A stretch of 64,000 nt of DNA, from positions 186,001 to 250,000 of the forward strand of contig JAZKJV010000687.1 of the NCBI GenBank assembly GCA_037367405.1, written 5' to 3'. The notes under the pieces are model-generated. The model was not told the origin of the DNA and did not search any database. It was given only the letters and a program-made list of their open reading frames with translations. The position numbers and the translations under genes were made by a program. Shown piece by piece: positions 11,106 to 21,450 of this stretch (within the stretch, counting starts at the first letter, position 1; every line of letters starts with the position of its first letter). The DNA is from Ottelia alismoides. Lineage: Eukaryota > Streptophyta > Magnoliopsida > Alismatales > Hydrocharitaceae.

Positions 11106-13484
11106 AAGTATTGGTTAATTAATTATGAATTTCAAAGCACAGAGTTGGAAAATTATGCAAGATTCCACAATGATAAATATTATTAAATAACCACCAATAA
11201 TAAAAAATGTGAGCACATGCCACGATGTAGAGAATTAATTGTAGAATACCACATAGTTTTTAAAATGATAAAATGATGCAATAACGTAGTTCAAATAAGA
11301 GAATAAATCTAGGGTTCTATTTGCAATATTACAAGGCTTAAATAAAATAAACAATGCAGAGTAGGGACTAAGTGGTAATTACTTAGACCCGGATGGTCTT
11401 TTGTGCAAAATCACCAAACAGTAGGGGCCATTGGAAATAAGGAGGATCCTTGAGGGTCTTTCTTACAAAATCCCCCATGAGGGGAGGTGCGGATCATGTA
11501 CTCCCTCCTGCACGTGCGCCTCATGTGGGGAGGCCTCGGGTCAGCCCCCGACAGCATGCGGGCGGAGTGCGGAGGACGAGCAGAGGAGGCACGGTGGGGT
11601 TCTGGCTGGAGCTGGTGTTGTTGAGGTGGCCGAGGTGATCCTCCTAGAGATGAAGCTGGTGGAGGAGGCAGCTAGTGTCAACAACAGAGCAGATGGTGGT
11701 GCCTAAGAGTTTGGAGTCGAGGGTGATATGGTGATGGTGGAGGAATCTGCAGGCGGAGCACCAGGGGGTGGATCCGCCAAGGCGAAGGCTAGAAACGATG
11801 AAGTTGATGGTGGCGAGGAGTGGAGTGCGCTTGATGGATGTGATATGGAGGTATGTTGCTCGTAGGACGCGACGGGAGCAAGGAAGATCCACTGCGGGGG
11901 GACTGCAATCGAGCCCTGCTGGGCTCGGATCTCACCGGGGTGGACAGGGCACATGGCTGTCACCACCAGTGTCCCTTGTTCGTGCATGCAGTGTATCAGT
12001 GGATGATTCTCCTCGGAGGGGAGACGTGGTTCTTAAATAGGAGGGGTCAACTGGTTATTGATGGAAGGCGATGCAAGATTTCTCTGATGATGGGGGGTTT
12101 GGGTGTGATTGGCGGTCGGCCTGAAGAGGAAGATGGTCGGCCAAATTGATTCTGACGAGGGGAGATCTGAGAGAGAGGCAGATGGGAGATGATCAGAGAT
12201 GGGATCATGATCTGATGGAGGAGCATAGAGATTGCATTGGCGAAAATCGTGGAGGGTGGCAGCGAGAATTAGGGAAGAAGAAAGATGCACAGGTGCCGTC
12301 CAATCGGTCGAGATCGGGTGGTCCTGAATTTGCCACGTGGATTTTAATTTTTTTATTATTATTTTTATTCTTTTATAATAACTTTTTTAAATAATGAATG
12401 AATTAAAAAATGAAAAATGAGGGACATGTGGCGGCTCCAGGAGCAGCCATGTATCAGCTCCAATAAAATCAAAAATAAAAAGAAAAGATAAATAAAAAAG
12501 AAATAACAAACGACCTCGGATTAAAAAAATTTCTTCACAAAAGTTGTCATCTTGATGATATCTACAACTTTTATGAAGGATCCAAAATCAAAATAGGTCA
12601 TTTGCACAAAGTGGTATTTTTTGGGTACTCCATGTGTATAAAATACATTTATTTTTGGATTTTGTAATTTTTTGTTATTATTAAATAAATAGAAATTGAA
12701 AAAATAAGGATAAAACTAAAGACAAATATTTGCATATTACTCTATTTTTTATATTTTTATCAATTTAAAAAATAAAGAAGGAAAAATAATTTAAGAAAAA
12801 GATGACTTTTATACAGACTGCTAGTGAACACTCAAAGTTGGTTAGTTTATTTGATTTTATTCTTATTTTAGATTTGGATTTTTGTATATTTTAATAAAAC
12901 TTTTATCCAAGAAATAAATGAAAAAAGAAATAAAATAAAAAGAGTGAAATATGTACATAAAATAATAGGTCTAAGTCGGCTATAATACACAAATATACAA
13001 AATAGGCCAAAATCCAACTTTTACATATGAGCTCCGATTCACTTGAACTTGATCTTGTTTTGAATGTAATTGAATGTCCATTAGTTCAAAAGTGAGTAGG
13101 ATCAAATCGAACATTGTATGAGAACATATCAACGCTTTAGTCTGACAGATCTGAAATTAGGGTTTGGATTTATTTCTCAATTATTTAAATCAGTGATTTG
13201 TTTTGTATTTTTCCTTTATTCATGTGAATAATATGTACACAGTGGAGTGGCTTCTGGTGTTTTGGAGTTAGCATGAACTAATTAAAAATCAGAGAAGTTA
13301 GCTTATTTTATAGATCAATTGGGTTGGAATTCTTGGCTCCTAATTTATGCAATTATGCATACTAAAATGCAATTATTATTTACATATGCATGAATGCTAA
13401 TTATTCAATAATAAATGAAGAAATGCAGATTGAGGATCTGAGTTTAATTAATGTCTTTTAGAGTGATGAATCTGAGATTCATTA

Positions 13485-13871
13485 ACTGCAAATAAAGATT
13501 TGATAATATAAAAAACGATATGAGATCGTAAAACTAATCATGCCCTCCCCGTCTCCTGTTGGCGGCCCAGCATTAGATCTAGTCCACACCGTCCACGACG
13601 AGTACTTCCATCGCTGCTCCCCTCCAGGTGGAGGTCGTTGCATCCTCAGACGACTGCAACCATCACAGGCGGCGTGGTAGCAATCAGGCAACGCTCCCTG
13701 ATCATCGCTGCAGCAATAAGGCAACGCTCCGCCTATCACAGTGTTGCACCACCACCGAAGAAGAAGAGGAGGCAGAGCACACCTCCATGCATAGGCTTCA
13801 GGCATTGTCTTGCTTTCCCGCCATCAATGTGGTTGTAGGATTCGTAAATCCCAGCAATGGCTTCCCAACGT
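13485..13871. other. Unassigned flank, GC-rich in its right part
   Basis: Sequence between element I and the (TA)n tract. Overlapping short ORFs exist on both strands (for example 13482-13805 minus and 13628-13999 plus), but none has recognisable protein features. It may be a fragment of an unidentified repeat or single-copy DNA. Confidence 0.3.
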
Positions 13872-13882
13872 GTATATATATA

Positions 13883-13945
<63 letters not shown>
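13872..13945. repeat. (TA)n microsatellite, left
   Basis: Uninterrupted alternating TA for nearly the whole stretch. A second TA tract (14266-14300) lies on the other side of the MITE, consistent with a MITE inserted into a TA array. Confidence 0.9.
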
Positions 13946-13947
<2 letters not shown>

Positions 13948-14264
13948 GACCTTTCAAATGAGGTGGGGTCTCACCATATATATGGTGAGCCACCCTTAAT
14001 TTAGGCAACTTTCTAATATATTTTACAATTTCTTATTTCATACATATAATAATAAATATTAACACAACATGTATAGTGAAATAAAATTATGAAAATATTA
14101 TTATAATGGATGGAAATATTGATTTGAATTTAGATGCTATATTTTACAGAATTCATTTTTTACAATGTGCAGTTTATATTTTACAAAACTGTTACAGAGT
14201 TCTACTAAATTCGTAGTGGCCTTTTACAATTTCAGAAAAGCTCCCACCTCATTTGAAAGGTCCC
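13946..14264. mobile_element. 319-bp MITE with 22-bp perfect terminal inverted repeats
   Basis: Left TIR 13946-13967 begins GGGACCTTTCAAATGAGG; the right TIR 14243-14264 is its exact reverse complement over 22 bases. The interior is AT-rich with no coding capacity and has a 20-bp palindrome at 13970-13989. TA tracts on both sides hide the target duplication, so the superfamily (Tc1/mariner, Mutator or other) cannot be assigned. Confidence 0.8.
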
Positions 14265-14596
14265 CTATATATATATATATTATATATATATATATATATC
14301 AAAAATAGAATGTTGGGTTGTCCTATTAATCACACATTCTATTTTCAGAATGTGACAAAATGACTAAACTGGATTTTAAACATTACAAACTTTTGGATAA
14401 TTATCCATTAAATCGTCGATGTTTTATTCAATAGGAAGGGATGAGATGGTGGACTTTCCATACAACAAAGTAATAATGATGATATGGGTAGAAACTTTGG
14501 TGGGCACTTCTCCCGTGCGTGGGCATCATGTCGTGGCCCATCCACTCCAAAGTTGCCACTGGATCTTCGCCAACTTGGCCACCCCAAAGGGATTAT
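14265..14596. other. TA tract and unassigned spacer
   Basis: 14266-14300 is (TA)n. The rest shows only a small inverted repeat (ATAGAATGT near 14307 and ACATTCTAT near 14334) and a 77-codon ORF without recognisable features (14419-14652). No gene is supported. Confidence 0.4.
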
Positions 14597-14796
14597 GGGA
14601 TATTTACCCAGCAGACCCTAAAATCTTTCGAAATTACCTCTACGACCTTTGAAACATCATAATTCCTCCCACGACCCCGTAATCTTGCTCCGTCTTACCC
14701 GACAGACCCTCCCGTCAATTTTAACTACAATTGAGTCAGTTACTTGGGTCAGTCGTGAGTTAATCTAACCAATTAACCATCGAACGGAGGGGAGGG

Positions 14797-15130
14797 GGTG
14801 TTTCATATCGGGGGGGGGGGGGCATCCCGTCGGCTAAAGAGGAGAGCAGGGAGCTCCGGAGCACCATCGGAGGGGCGTCGGGGGGGGGGGGGGGGGGGGG
14901 GGTTGCAACGGCAGGGGGTGGGGGCGGGAGCACCATCGGGGGTCAAGGGTGGGCAGGGCGGTGCCCGGGAGCACCATCGGGGATCGGGGGCAGGGCGGTG
15001 CCCTGGAGGCGGGGGAGCAGCATCGGTCGGCGCGGGGGGTTGCAGCGGCAGGGGGTGGGGGCGGGAGCACCATCGTGGGTTGGGGGGCGGGGCGGTGCCC
15101 GGGAGGCGGGGAGCAGCATCGGGCGGAAGA
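14797..15130. repeat. G-rich minisatellite with long G tracts inside the Pack-MULE
   Basis: A degenerate tandem repeat of motifs like GGGAGCACCATCGGGG and GGGCAGGGCGGTGCCC. It includes a run of about 13 G at 14810-14822 and a run of more than 20 G at 14881-14902. Related repeats recur at 15690-15870. ORFs on both strands through it are low-complexity artefacts. Long G runs could form quadruplexes and are also prone to assembly error. Confidence 0.75.
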
Positions 15131-15189
15131 CCTCAGCCCAGTCTTGAGATTAATTGCCTTATTTTTGTTGTTCCATATCTTCTTCACTT

Positions 15190-15655
15190 CTACTACGTCC
15201 CCCTCGCGATTCCCCAGCGATGCGCGGTAGACCTGACCGCACCGCCGCTGCCCACGCGGTTCTCGGGGATGAGTTGCCGGACAATGTTGGACTCCGTGAA
15301 GTCCAGGTACTGGAAGGAGGTGATCTTGGACTTGTTGCGGTCCCACAGCTGCCTCCTCCGACGGAGGTTCCACAACGCGAAGAAAGCGAACCGGGTCACC
15401 GCCAGAACGGTCACCGTCCCGAGGACAACAATCAACACGAATAGCCACTTCGGTAATTCGCGAGAGCTCTTTGATCCCATGCCGCAAGTTCGGAGGTTGA
15501 AGAGCGGGGTGTTGGTGCCGGAATAGAGCCCCGGATTGGAGAGGAAGCTCCGATCATAGACCGTGATGCGCAGCGAAAACGGGATCGGGCCGGTGAGGCT
15601 GTTGGAGGAGAGGTTGAGGGAGTTGAGGTTAAGATTATTGAAGTTGTCCGGTACC
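15190..15655 (-). pseudogene. Captured fragment of an LRR receptor-like kinase gene
   Basis: The minus-strand frame encodes, in order, the end of a leucine-rich repeat (LNLSSNSLTGPIPFSL), the post-LRR motif YDRSFLSNPGLYSGT, a Cys-containing cap (LRTCG), a transmembrane segment (LFVLIVVLGTVTVLAV), an Arg-rich stop-transfer (LRRRRQL), the juxtamembrane FQYLDFTESNI, and the start of a kinase glycine loop (ENRVGSGGA). This is the layout of plant class XI LRR-RLKs (HAESA/HSL-like), but only the middle of the gene is present. The extracellular LRR domain and the kinase catalytic domain are absent. It sits inside MULE terminal repeats, so it is a transduplicated piece rather than a gene. It might be transcribed, but that cannot be seen here. 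Confidence 0.8.
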
Positions 15656-16089
15656 TGCCCCGGATTGGTTGCAGGTAGCGTCGGCGAGGGGGGGGGGTTG
15701 CAGGTAGCGTCGGCAGGGGGCAGGGCATGGCGGGAGCAGCATCGGCGGGTGGGACTCCATCGGCTGAAAGGAGCAGGGAGCTCCATCGACGGCAGGGGAG
15801 TTGGAGGGGCGGCGCGCGGTGGTGGGGGGCAGGTACTTGAACAAGGGACCTGGGCTGGGGGTGGGGGATGATGGAATGGCATTCAATGTTAATTTACTAA
15901 ACAAAATGGGTATAACATAAAAAACTTAACGGAATCCGGTTACTGTTAACGGATAAATGAACGAGAGTAAACCACAGGGTCTGTAGGGTAAGGGTTAGCA
16001 AGATTACAGGGTCGTGGGAGGAATTATGATTTTTCAAAGGTCGTAGAGGTAATTTCGAAAGATTTTAGGGTCTGCTGGGTAAATATTCC

Positions 16090-16440
16090 AAGGATTAAAC
16101 CTTAATTTCGCTAATTAGTTTTCCATGCAGAACTCGATAACTGCAGGAGTGTTGACAACTTAAACCGACGCGATGAAGTTTAAATGTATGAAGAATTAAG
16201 AACGGGAGGGATATAGCCTCCCAATCATTCGCAATTCAAGGGAAACTACATGATCGAATGGGTTCCAATGGCGAGGGGTGAGCGTTGTTAGGTCATTGCC
16301 TTAATTATGGAATCCTGTCCCGTGCAAAGGGACAAGACAAGGAATAGTGCAGGGCAGATGTGTGAGGGAACATATATTATGGCAGGAAAACCACCATGTG
16401 GCCTTCTGCACTGCACCCCTTAAATCTCTGGCTGACCCCC
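16090..16440. other. Spacer without recognised features
   Basis: Between the Pack-MULE and the Tourist-like MITE. A 66-codon minus-strand ORF (16301-16501) runs into the MITE and has no family signature. Nothing else is seen. Confidence 0.4.
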
Positions 16441-16443
16441 TTA

Positions 16444-16691
16444 GGCCCTGTTCGTTTGGGGTACAAGGTGGAATGGAATAAGGGGAATAAGCCTTCAACA
16501 CGTTTCCCCGTGGTACGACTATTCCTCATTATTTCATCTTATTTCACTCTTATTCCTATCTTTATCACACCTTACCTATCTTTATTTCACCTTATTCTCC
16601 TTATTCTTATCCTCCAGCCGAACAGAGAATAGACCCTTATTCCCCTTATTCCCCATCCTTATTCTTGCTTATTCTCCTACCGAACGGGCCC
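16444..16691. mobile_element. Tourist-like (PIF/Harbinger-type) MITE
   Basis: A 248-bp non-coding element with terminal inverted repeats GGCCCTGTTCGTTTGG (left) and GGGCCCGTTCGGTAGG (right, reverse complement). It is flanked by the 3-bp duplication TTA at 16441-16443 and 16692-16694. TIR motif and TTA target are typical of PIF/Harbinger-related MITEs. It would depend on a transposase encoded elsewhere. Confidence 0.85.
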
Positions 16692-16694
16692 TTA

Positions 16695-17376
16695 GTGCAG
16701 AAATGTATTGACATTTTTATGGATATCAGATGGGTGAAATCATATCACTGACCATGGAGTAGAAACAAGTAACCATTAAAGCTAAGCACGCAAAGGTGCA
16801 CATCCAGATGGAGGAAGAAGCAAAGTTCAAAACATGGGTTCAAGAATGGAAAGAATCTGAACGTTTTCTTTATCTCCACTGGGAGTAAATCTATGGAGAT
16901 GGGATTATACTACTGCCAACAGATCTGCATGATGCCCTCTAACATACGTAAGGCCCACTCCCCCCAACCCATAGGTGAAATATATAATTACAGTAAGAAG
17001 CGATTTGTGGTGTCTTGCTTTCTGCTTACTGCTGCTCAGTTCGATTAATTATTTCGATGATGAGATACCCTAACCTCCATGTTCGTGGAGGATTAGAATA
17101 CTAAGGACAACACCATTATCGATAGGATGGGGACCTCGAGCCACTCCCTTGTTCCCACATTGCGTGGTGCTTCCGTTCTTCTGCTTTTCCGTTTAAAATA
17201 ATAAACAAACTTCCTTGGAGGAAGATGGACAAAATATGCAGTAACTGCTGTTTACTTCGAGTTTGAGGCCATTTGTTTTGTAAATAATGTTGTTATTGAA
17301 CATATTCACCGTAGACAGAAAATGCTCGATCGTGCAACCTCTTCAATATCAAAAGACATTGTCGAATCAATGGAGA
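16695..17376. other. Spacer without recognised features
   Basis: Mixed-composition sequence with no long ORF and no recognisable repeat termini. Confidence 0.4.
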
Positions 17377-17535
17377 CGGATCCTCTGTTGTTACAACAGG
17401 TGTTGCAACGCACGGGAGCCGTTGGATCACTATCAGACGACTCTCAGAGAGGGTAGGGGATGACCGGTGCGTATCCCGATGGTGACCCAACGGCTCCTCT
17501 GCATTACAACACATGTTGTAACAGCAGAGGATCCG
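17377..17535. mobile_element. Short hairpin MITE with about 52-bp arms
   Basis: Two inverted arms (17377-17431 and 17484-17535), starting CGGATCCTCTGTTGTTACAA on the left and CGGATCCTCTGCTGTTACAA on the right (reverse complement), with only a few mismatches. The element is 159 bp and non-coding. A clear target duplication was not found, so the superfamily is open. The transcript would fold into a long hairpin. Confidence 0.7.
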
Positions 17536-17776
17536 ATCCGCGCATCAATAGCCAAAACAATAGACTCTGACTTGATGATGTCACTCATTGCATTCATTGA
17601 TCTTTCTTTTATACATAATTTAAAAGGTTGAATATCAAAGTGCATCAATTAGATACATCGAGAAAAATTGATCCTGACAACTTGTTGAACTAAATATTTA
17701 TGAATTTAATGACAATGGCGTCAAGTATCTAATATTAAATTATAAAATGATAATTACAAACTTTATGTTGGATCGT
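17536..17776. other. Spacer without recognised features
   Basis: AT-rich sequence between the hairpin MITE and the CACTA-type element. Nothing recognisable. Confidence 0.35.
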
Positions 17777-18188
17777 CACTACAACAAAAATTGACCTAAG
17801 ATAGCGAATAATTCAAATATTCATTCGTAATCTTCCATAATTAAATATATAACAACGAATATTATTCATTGTTTGTTCTTTAAACTATTGTTTTCAAATC
17901 TACAGTCCTCTCAAATAATCAAATAATTATGGTTATTTGTTTATTTTTTCATACAATCGTTGTTACATTTAGCAACGATTAATGCAAATTTAAATGAATA
18001 CGTCAACGGAAAAATTCTTATTATTATTATATGAACTTTTAACAACGAATATGTTATTCATTTCTAACAACAAAAATAAAAAAGATAATTTGACAATAAA
18101 TAGTATTCATTATTGTATCTTTAACATTGAAAGATAAAGTAACAAATATTCTCATTATTCGTTACCTTATTTCAGTTTCCCTGTAGTG
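17777..18188. mobile_element. Non-autonomous CACTA-type (En/Spm) element
   Basis: Left end CACTACAACAAAAATTGACC; right end, reverse complement, CACTACAGGGAAACTGAAAT. Both carry the CACTA terminus typical of the superfamily. The 412-bp interior has several AACGAATATT-like subterminal motifs on both strands and no coding capacity. A 3-bp target duplication is expected, but the flanks (CGT and CAC) do not match, so one boundary may be altered. Confidence 0.68.
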
Positions 18189-18913
18189 CACATAGCCTTT
18201 CATTTAAACAAACAGTAGTATTACTTTCCTTTACGTCTTCTCATTTCCCCCTCTTCCTAATCTTTCTATTTAAACATGGCCTTTCACATTGCTTAACATT
18301 TATTCTCACCTTCAAAGTTTGTGGAATTAATGAACACTTGTGAAAGGTGCATACAACCCGATAGAATCGATCTTTGTACCTAATGACAGTGGCAGCAAAA
18401 ATAAAATTCGAAACCTGAGTCATAGTTGGAGAGATATCAATTTTGTATGATCCTCTATGTATTATCAAAACAATAAAAAGTTGAATGTCGTATGGCAAAC
18501 GCACTTGGTCACCAGACATGAAGATGATAGTTTAATGTGGCATTTGTTTATGAATAATCAAAAGGGCAATGTTCGCTCCAGAGCCTATTGGCAGCATCTT
18601 CAAGGTTCGACTTAAGACAGGGAAATTCAAATCTAATTAAGACCTAAATATATTTTGGGTCTCAAGTTGATCATTCTTAATTTTGATTAGACCAGGCCTT
18701 GTACAACACTACCAGCCTTAGGGATAATCTAAGCAAGGTCATAGTACTTAGCTCCGCCTAAATTATAGATTAGCATGTGCATCTCTTGCTCCCATGTGTA
18801 TAAAACAAGTCCTTGATCTCAGCTTAAGGGATAATCCTCATATTCTCAAAGTATTAATTTTGACAAGAGGAGCTCTATTTCCATGATCCTTGTTTCTCAA
18901 CAATCTGGACTCG
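18189..18913. other. Spacer; one uncharacterised 92-codon ORF
   Basis: A minus-strand ORF at 18241-18519 encodes a 92-residue sequence without a family I recognise, and nothing beside it suggests a promoter or partner gene. I do not call it a gene. No repeat structure was seen in the rest. Confidence 0.3.
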
Positions 18914-19403
18914 CGAACCCCAAACGGACGGATACGGATATAGGTATTACCGTATCATTATCTGTTTTTGAATACGAATACGGATGTGGATACGGATATT
19001 GACGGATATTAAAATTATCTTACCATATCCTTAAAAAACTGATACGGATGTAAAACGGATACTGATCGCATACGAGTAATGTTAGAAATACTCTATAAAA
19101 TCAACTTAAATATATATGAATTGGATCGAAAACACATGATATAAATTTATTAAATGTGTTTGTATCATAAAAATTATACAAATATGATAAAAGAAGGTAG
19201 AGAATTATGTTATATACAGTTAAAAATAAATCTATGACTATATTTATGTATGAAAATGGATATACGGATACAGATGTCTGCGGATATCAAAATGATATCC
19301 ATATCCGTATCCATTTTAAAACGGATATGGATATCAAAATCTATATAAAATAGATACGATGATGGATCGGATACAGATATATCCGTAACCGTTTGCATCC
19401 CTA
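18914..19403 (-). mobile_element. GGATAC-rich MITE, copy A
   Basis: About 490 bp dominated by GGATAC/GTATCC hexamers near both ends and an AT-rich centre. The right end is GTTTGCATCCCTA, the complement of the left end of copy B (20234). The left end is degenerate (ACCCCAAACGG). The terminal motif resembles AGGGATGCAAACGG-type MITEs (hAT-like), but that assignment is only suggestive. Non-coding. Confidence 0.65.
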
Positions 19404-19539
19404 CCTCTAATGGTCTAGTGTTACAAGTAGTGACTCTCACTAAAAAAGATCAGACTTCGAAATCCCCCCTCCCTTTCTCCCCCTACGAGTACTAAAAAAC
19501 TATCTGGACTCATACATCAGTACCACATGATGGGTCGAT

Positions 19540-19775
19540 AATGATATTTTTTTAAATTCGTCACTATATCGTCCATTCCTAAAAATATAATGACGATATT
19601 ATTTGTCGATAAATTATTTTTGTATTTGAAATCAGCGACAAATATAGTATCCGATGTTATATCGCTAGCGATGTTATATACAGAAAGGTTTATCCATTAA
19701 TACTTTTCAGAAACTTAACTAATCGCCATAGATTTTGAACTGAAAAATTAGTGACAATTAGCTAAAATTCTAAAT
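19540..19775 (+). repeat. CACTA-like subterminal repeat block, copy 1
   Basis: Contains repeated AGCGACAAAT/ATCGCTAGCGATG-type motifs. It aligns along its length, with many differences, with 21258-21450 in the same orientation: both have GACGATATTATTT near the start and AAAATTAGTGAC/AAATTTAGTGAC near the end. CACTA termini are not visible, so it is a fragment. Confidence 0.45.
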
Positions 19776-20233
19776 GAACATGAGCATCTTAAATACTCTG
19801 ATATAAAAGGTTACGTAGTTGCATGAAACTACCAATAAACCATTTGCATCTACAGTATTAATCTGACTTCACAAGAGAAATCCAACTAACTCCTCCAGAT
19901 TAGCTAAAAAATGCAACTCTGGTTCCTTTCTTTAATTTAATGGTTCTTCTTCCAATCTAATCTGCATTAAAAAAATATCAAACCCGATCCCTCCAAATAC
20001 TTAAAAGAAACAATTCAACAGTCTTTCTCTCGCTATATATCAGATAGATGATAAGAATAAAGCAGCCTATAGCGTTGGCAGCCTAAGAAAGATGCCATAG
20101 CCAACTATAATAGACGAACGTCTACTTAATTGTTTTGCTACCACTTCTCCAACTTTTCATCTAGATCTCTAAATTTACAAATGTAACGATTCAGATCCTA
20201 AAACTATTTTAAAAGAAACAATGCGGTCCCATT
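19776..20233. other. Spacer without recognised features
   Basis: AT-rich sequence between the CACTA-like block and MITE copy B; no ORF or repeat termini recognised. Confidence 0.35.
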
Positions 20234-20741
20234 AGGGATGCAAATGGTTATGGGTATATCTGTATCTGATTCGTCACCGTAACCGTTTTATACAGATTCT
20301 TACTTCCATATTTGTATCCCTTTTAGAATGGATACGGATATGGATATCATTTTGATATCCGCAAACATCCGTATCCGTCTCCGTATATCCGTTTTCGTAT
20401 ATAAATATAATCATAGATTTATTTTTAACTCTATATAACATATTTCTATATCTTCTTTTTACCATATTTGTATAATTTTTTATGATACGAACACATTTAG
20501 TAAATTATATCATGTCTTTTCCATCCATTTCGTGTATATTGAAGTCGATTTTATAGAATATTTCTAACATTACTCGTATGCAATCAGTATCCGTCTTACA
20601 TCTGTACCATTTTTTAAAGATATGGCTAGATAATTTTAATATCCGTCAATATCAGTATCCACATCCGTATTCGTATTTAAAAATGAATAAAGATACAATA
20701 ACACGTATATCTGTATCCATATTCATCTGTTTGCATCCTTA
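20234..20741 (+). mobile_element. GGATAC-rich MITE, copy B (inverted relative to A)
   Basis: Left end AGGGATGCAAATGG and right end, reverse complement, AAGGATGCAAACAG. The interior aligns with the reverse complement of copy A over its whole length, including the central TTTTTAACT / AGTTAAAAA stretch. About 508 bp, non-coding. With copy A it forms a long imperfect inverted repeat separated by about 830 bp. Confidence 0.7.
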
Positions 20742-21257
20742 GGTCGTATGCTGGTCCTCTACAATTAAATTCTCACAATATTGTTTGAACAAATGGAAGA
20801 TGACGTTGTTACATTATAATAATTTGGGTCTCAAATCGATACATTTATAATAATTTGGGTCTCAAATTGCATAAATTTTAGTATAAAATCACTACGTCGA
20901 AATGTATCTATAGTGATGCTGACGGATTATTAGCCTCTTTCCCTCTAAGAAAAGCCAAACAGGAGCTAGAGGAAATACATCTCATGCTGCCTTTTCTGGG
21001 CTTTTCCAGTTAAGAAAGTAACTGCCGGGGAAAAATCAAACGAAATCCGCTTTGATGTTCAAGCTGCAGCCGTGGTCTAAGCCAACAGTGGTCAGAGACC
21101 ACCAATTACAGTAATAGCGGTAAGACCACCGATCGTCTGGCAACAGGGAGGGAGGGATCAACAGCAGGCGAAGGGGACTATTATATTAAACACCGCTGAG
21201 CTTCTATATTACTAGTTGGCGATTAAAACCCATAACAATATTTTCCGTTGTTAAATA
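20742..21257. other. Spacer with a short tandem duplication
   Basis: Two adjacent copies of a roughly 33-bp unit (core ATAATTTGGGTCTCAAAT) lie at 20818-20878. No gene or other element was recognised. Confidence 0.45.
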
Positions 21258-21450
21258 TATATAGTGACGATATTATTTATTATGAAATTACTTTTTAAAC
21301 TTAGAGGTTAGCGACGAGTGTCAGATCCATTGCTATATCATTAGCAAGGTTCATAGCAACCTTTATTCATTGCTATTTTTTTTGAAAATTCATTAATCAT
21401 CGCTAATTTTTTAGTTGAAAATTTAGTGACTATTAGTTGAAAGCTTAAAA
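21258..21450 (+). repeat. CACTA-like subterminal repeat block, copy 2
   Basis: Divergent direct repeat of 19540-19775 with AGCGACGAGT and TTAGTGACTATTAG motifs. Sequence up to about 21560 continues with ACAACGAACATGA-type motifs, also CACTA-like. No transposase. Confidence 0.45.

Larger units (their letters stand above)
1..13484 (-). mobile_element. Element I: decayed Athila-type LTR element, protease-only, cut by window edge
   Basis: Minus-strand LTR retrotransposon read from its 5' LTR (8214-13484) through a PBS (8194-8211), a 1.5-kb leader, a broken Gag-like/protease reading frame (about 6720 down to 300) and the start of a hairpin array (1-222). The remaining 3' part lies left of the window. 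No RT, RNase H or integrase sequence is seen between the protease region and the hairpins, the same layout as the intact element at 48726-62223. A solo LTR and a LINE are inserted in it. Family membership is inferred from LTR ends, PBS and protease motifs; the protease-only interpretation depends on the off-window part holding no pol. Confidence 0.72.
8214..13484 (-). mobile_element. 5' LTR of element I, interrupted by an RTE LINE
   Basis: Starts at TGACGAGTCTGAG next to the PBS and ends at GTGATGAATCTGAGATTCAT/TA, the family's LTR-start dyad with its terminal CA changed to TA. Without the LINE (about 8927-11105) it is about 3.1 kb. It has the family's organisation: an AT-rich 3' part (8214-8926, 11106-11440), a GC-rich core (about 11440-12330) and an AT-rich 5' part. 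ORFs in the GC core (11431-12290) are overlapping on both strands and are not supported as genes. The right junction at 13484 is less certain than the left. Confidence 0.65.
14597..16089. mobile_element. Pack-MULE-like transposon with 114-bp TIRs and captured gene fragment
   Basis: The terminal inverted repeats are 14597-14710 and 15976-16089, near-identical over 114 bp (shared core ATATTTACCCAGCAGACCC; ends GGGATATTT and GGAATATTT). The flanks AGGGATTAT (14588-14596) and AAGGATTAA (16090-16098) match at 7 of 9 positions, the expected 9-bp duplication size for Mutator-like elements. No transposase is present. The interior carries a GC-rich minisatellite and an LRR receptor-kinase gene fragment, so this is a non-autonomous, gene-carrying MULE. 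Confidence 0.8.

Noticed and set aside
14798..15526. 242-codon plus-strand ORF and 217-codon minus-strand ORF in the Pack-MULE
   Set aside because: Mostly translation of the G-rich minisatellite; only the 15190-15655 minus-strand frame carries real protein similarity.
18241..18519. 92-codon minus-strand ORF
   Set aside because: No recognisable family, no supporting context; chance ORF cannot be excluded.
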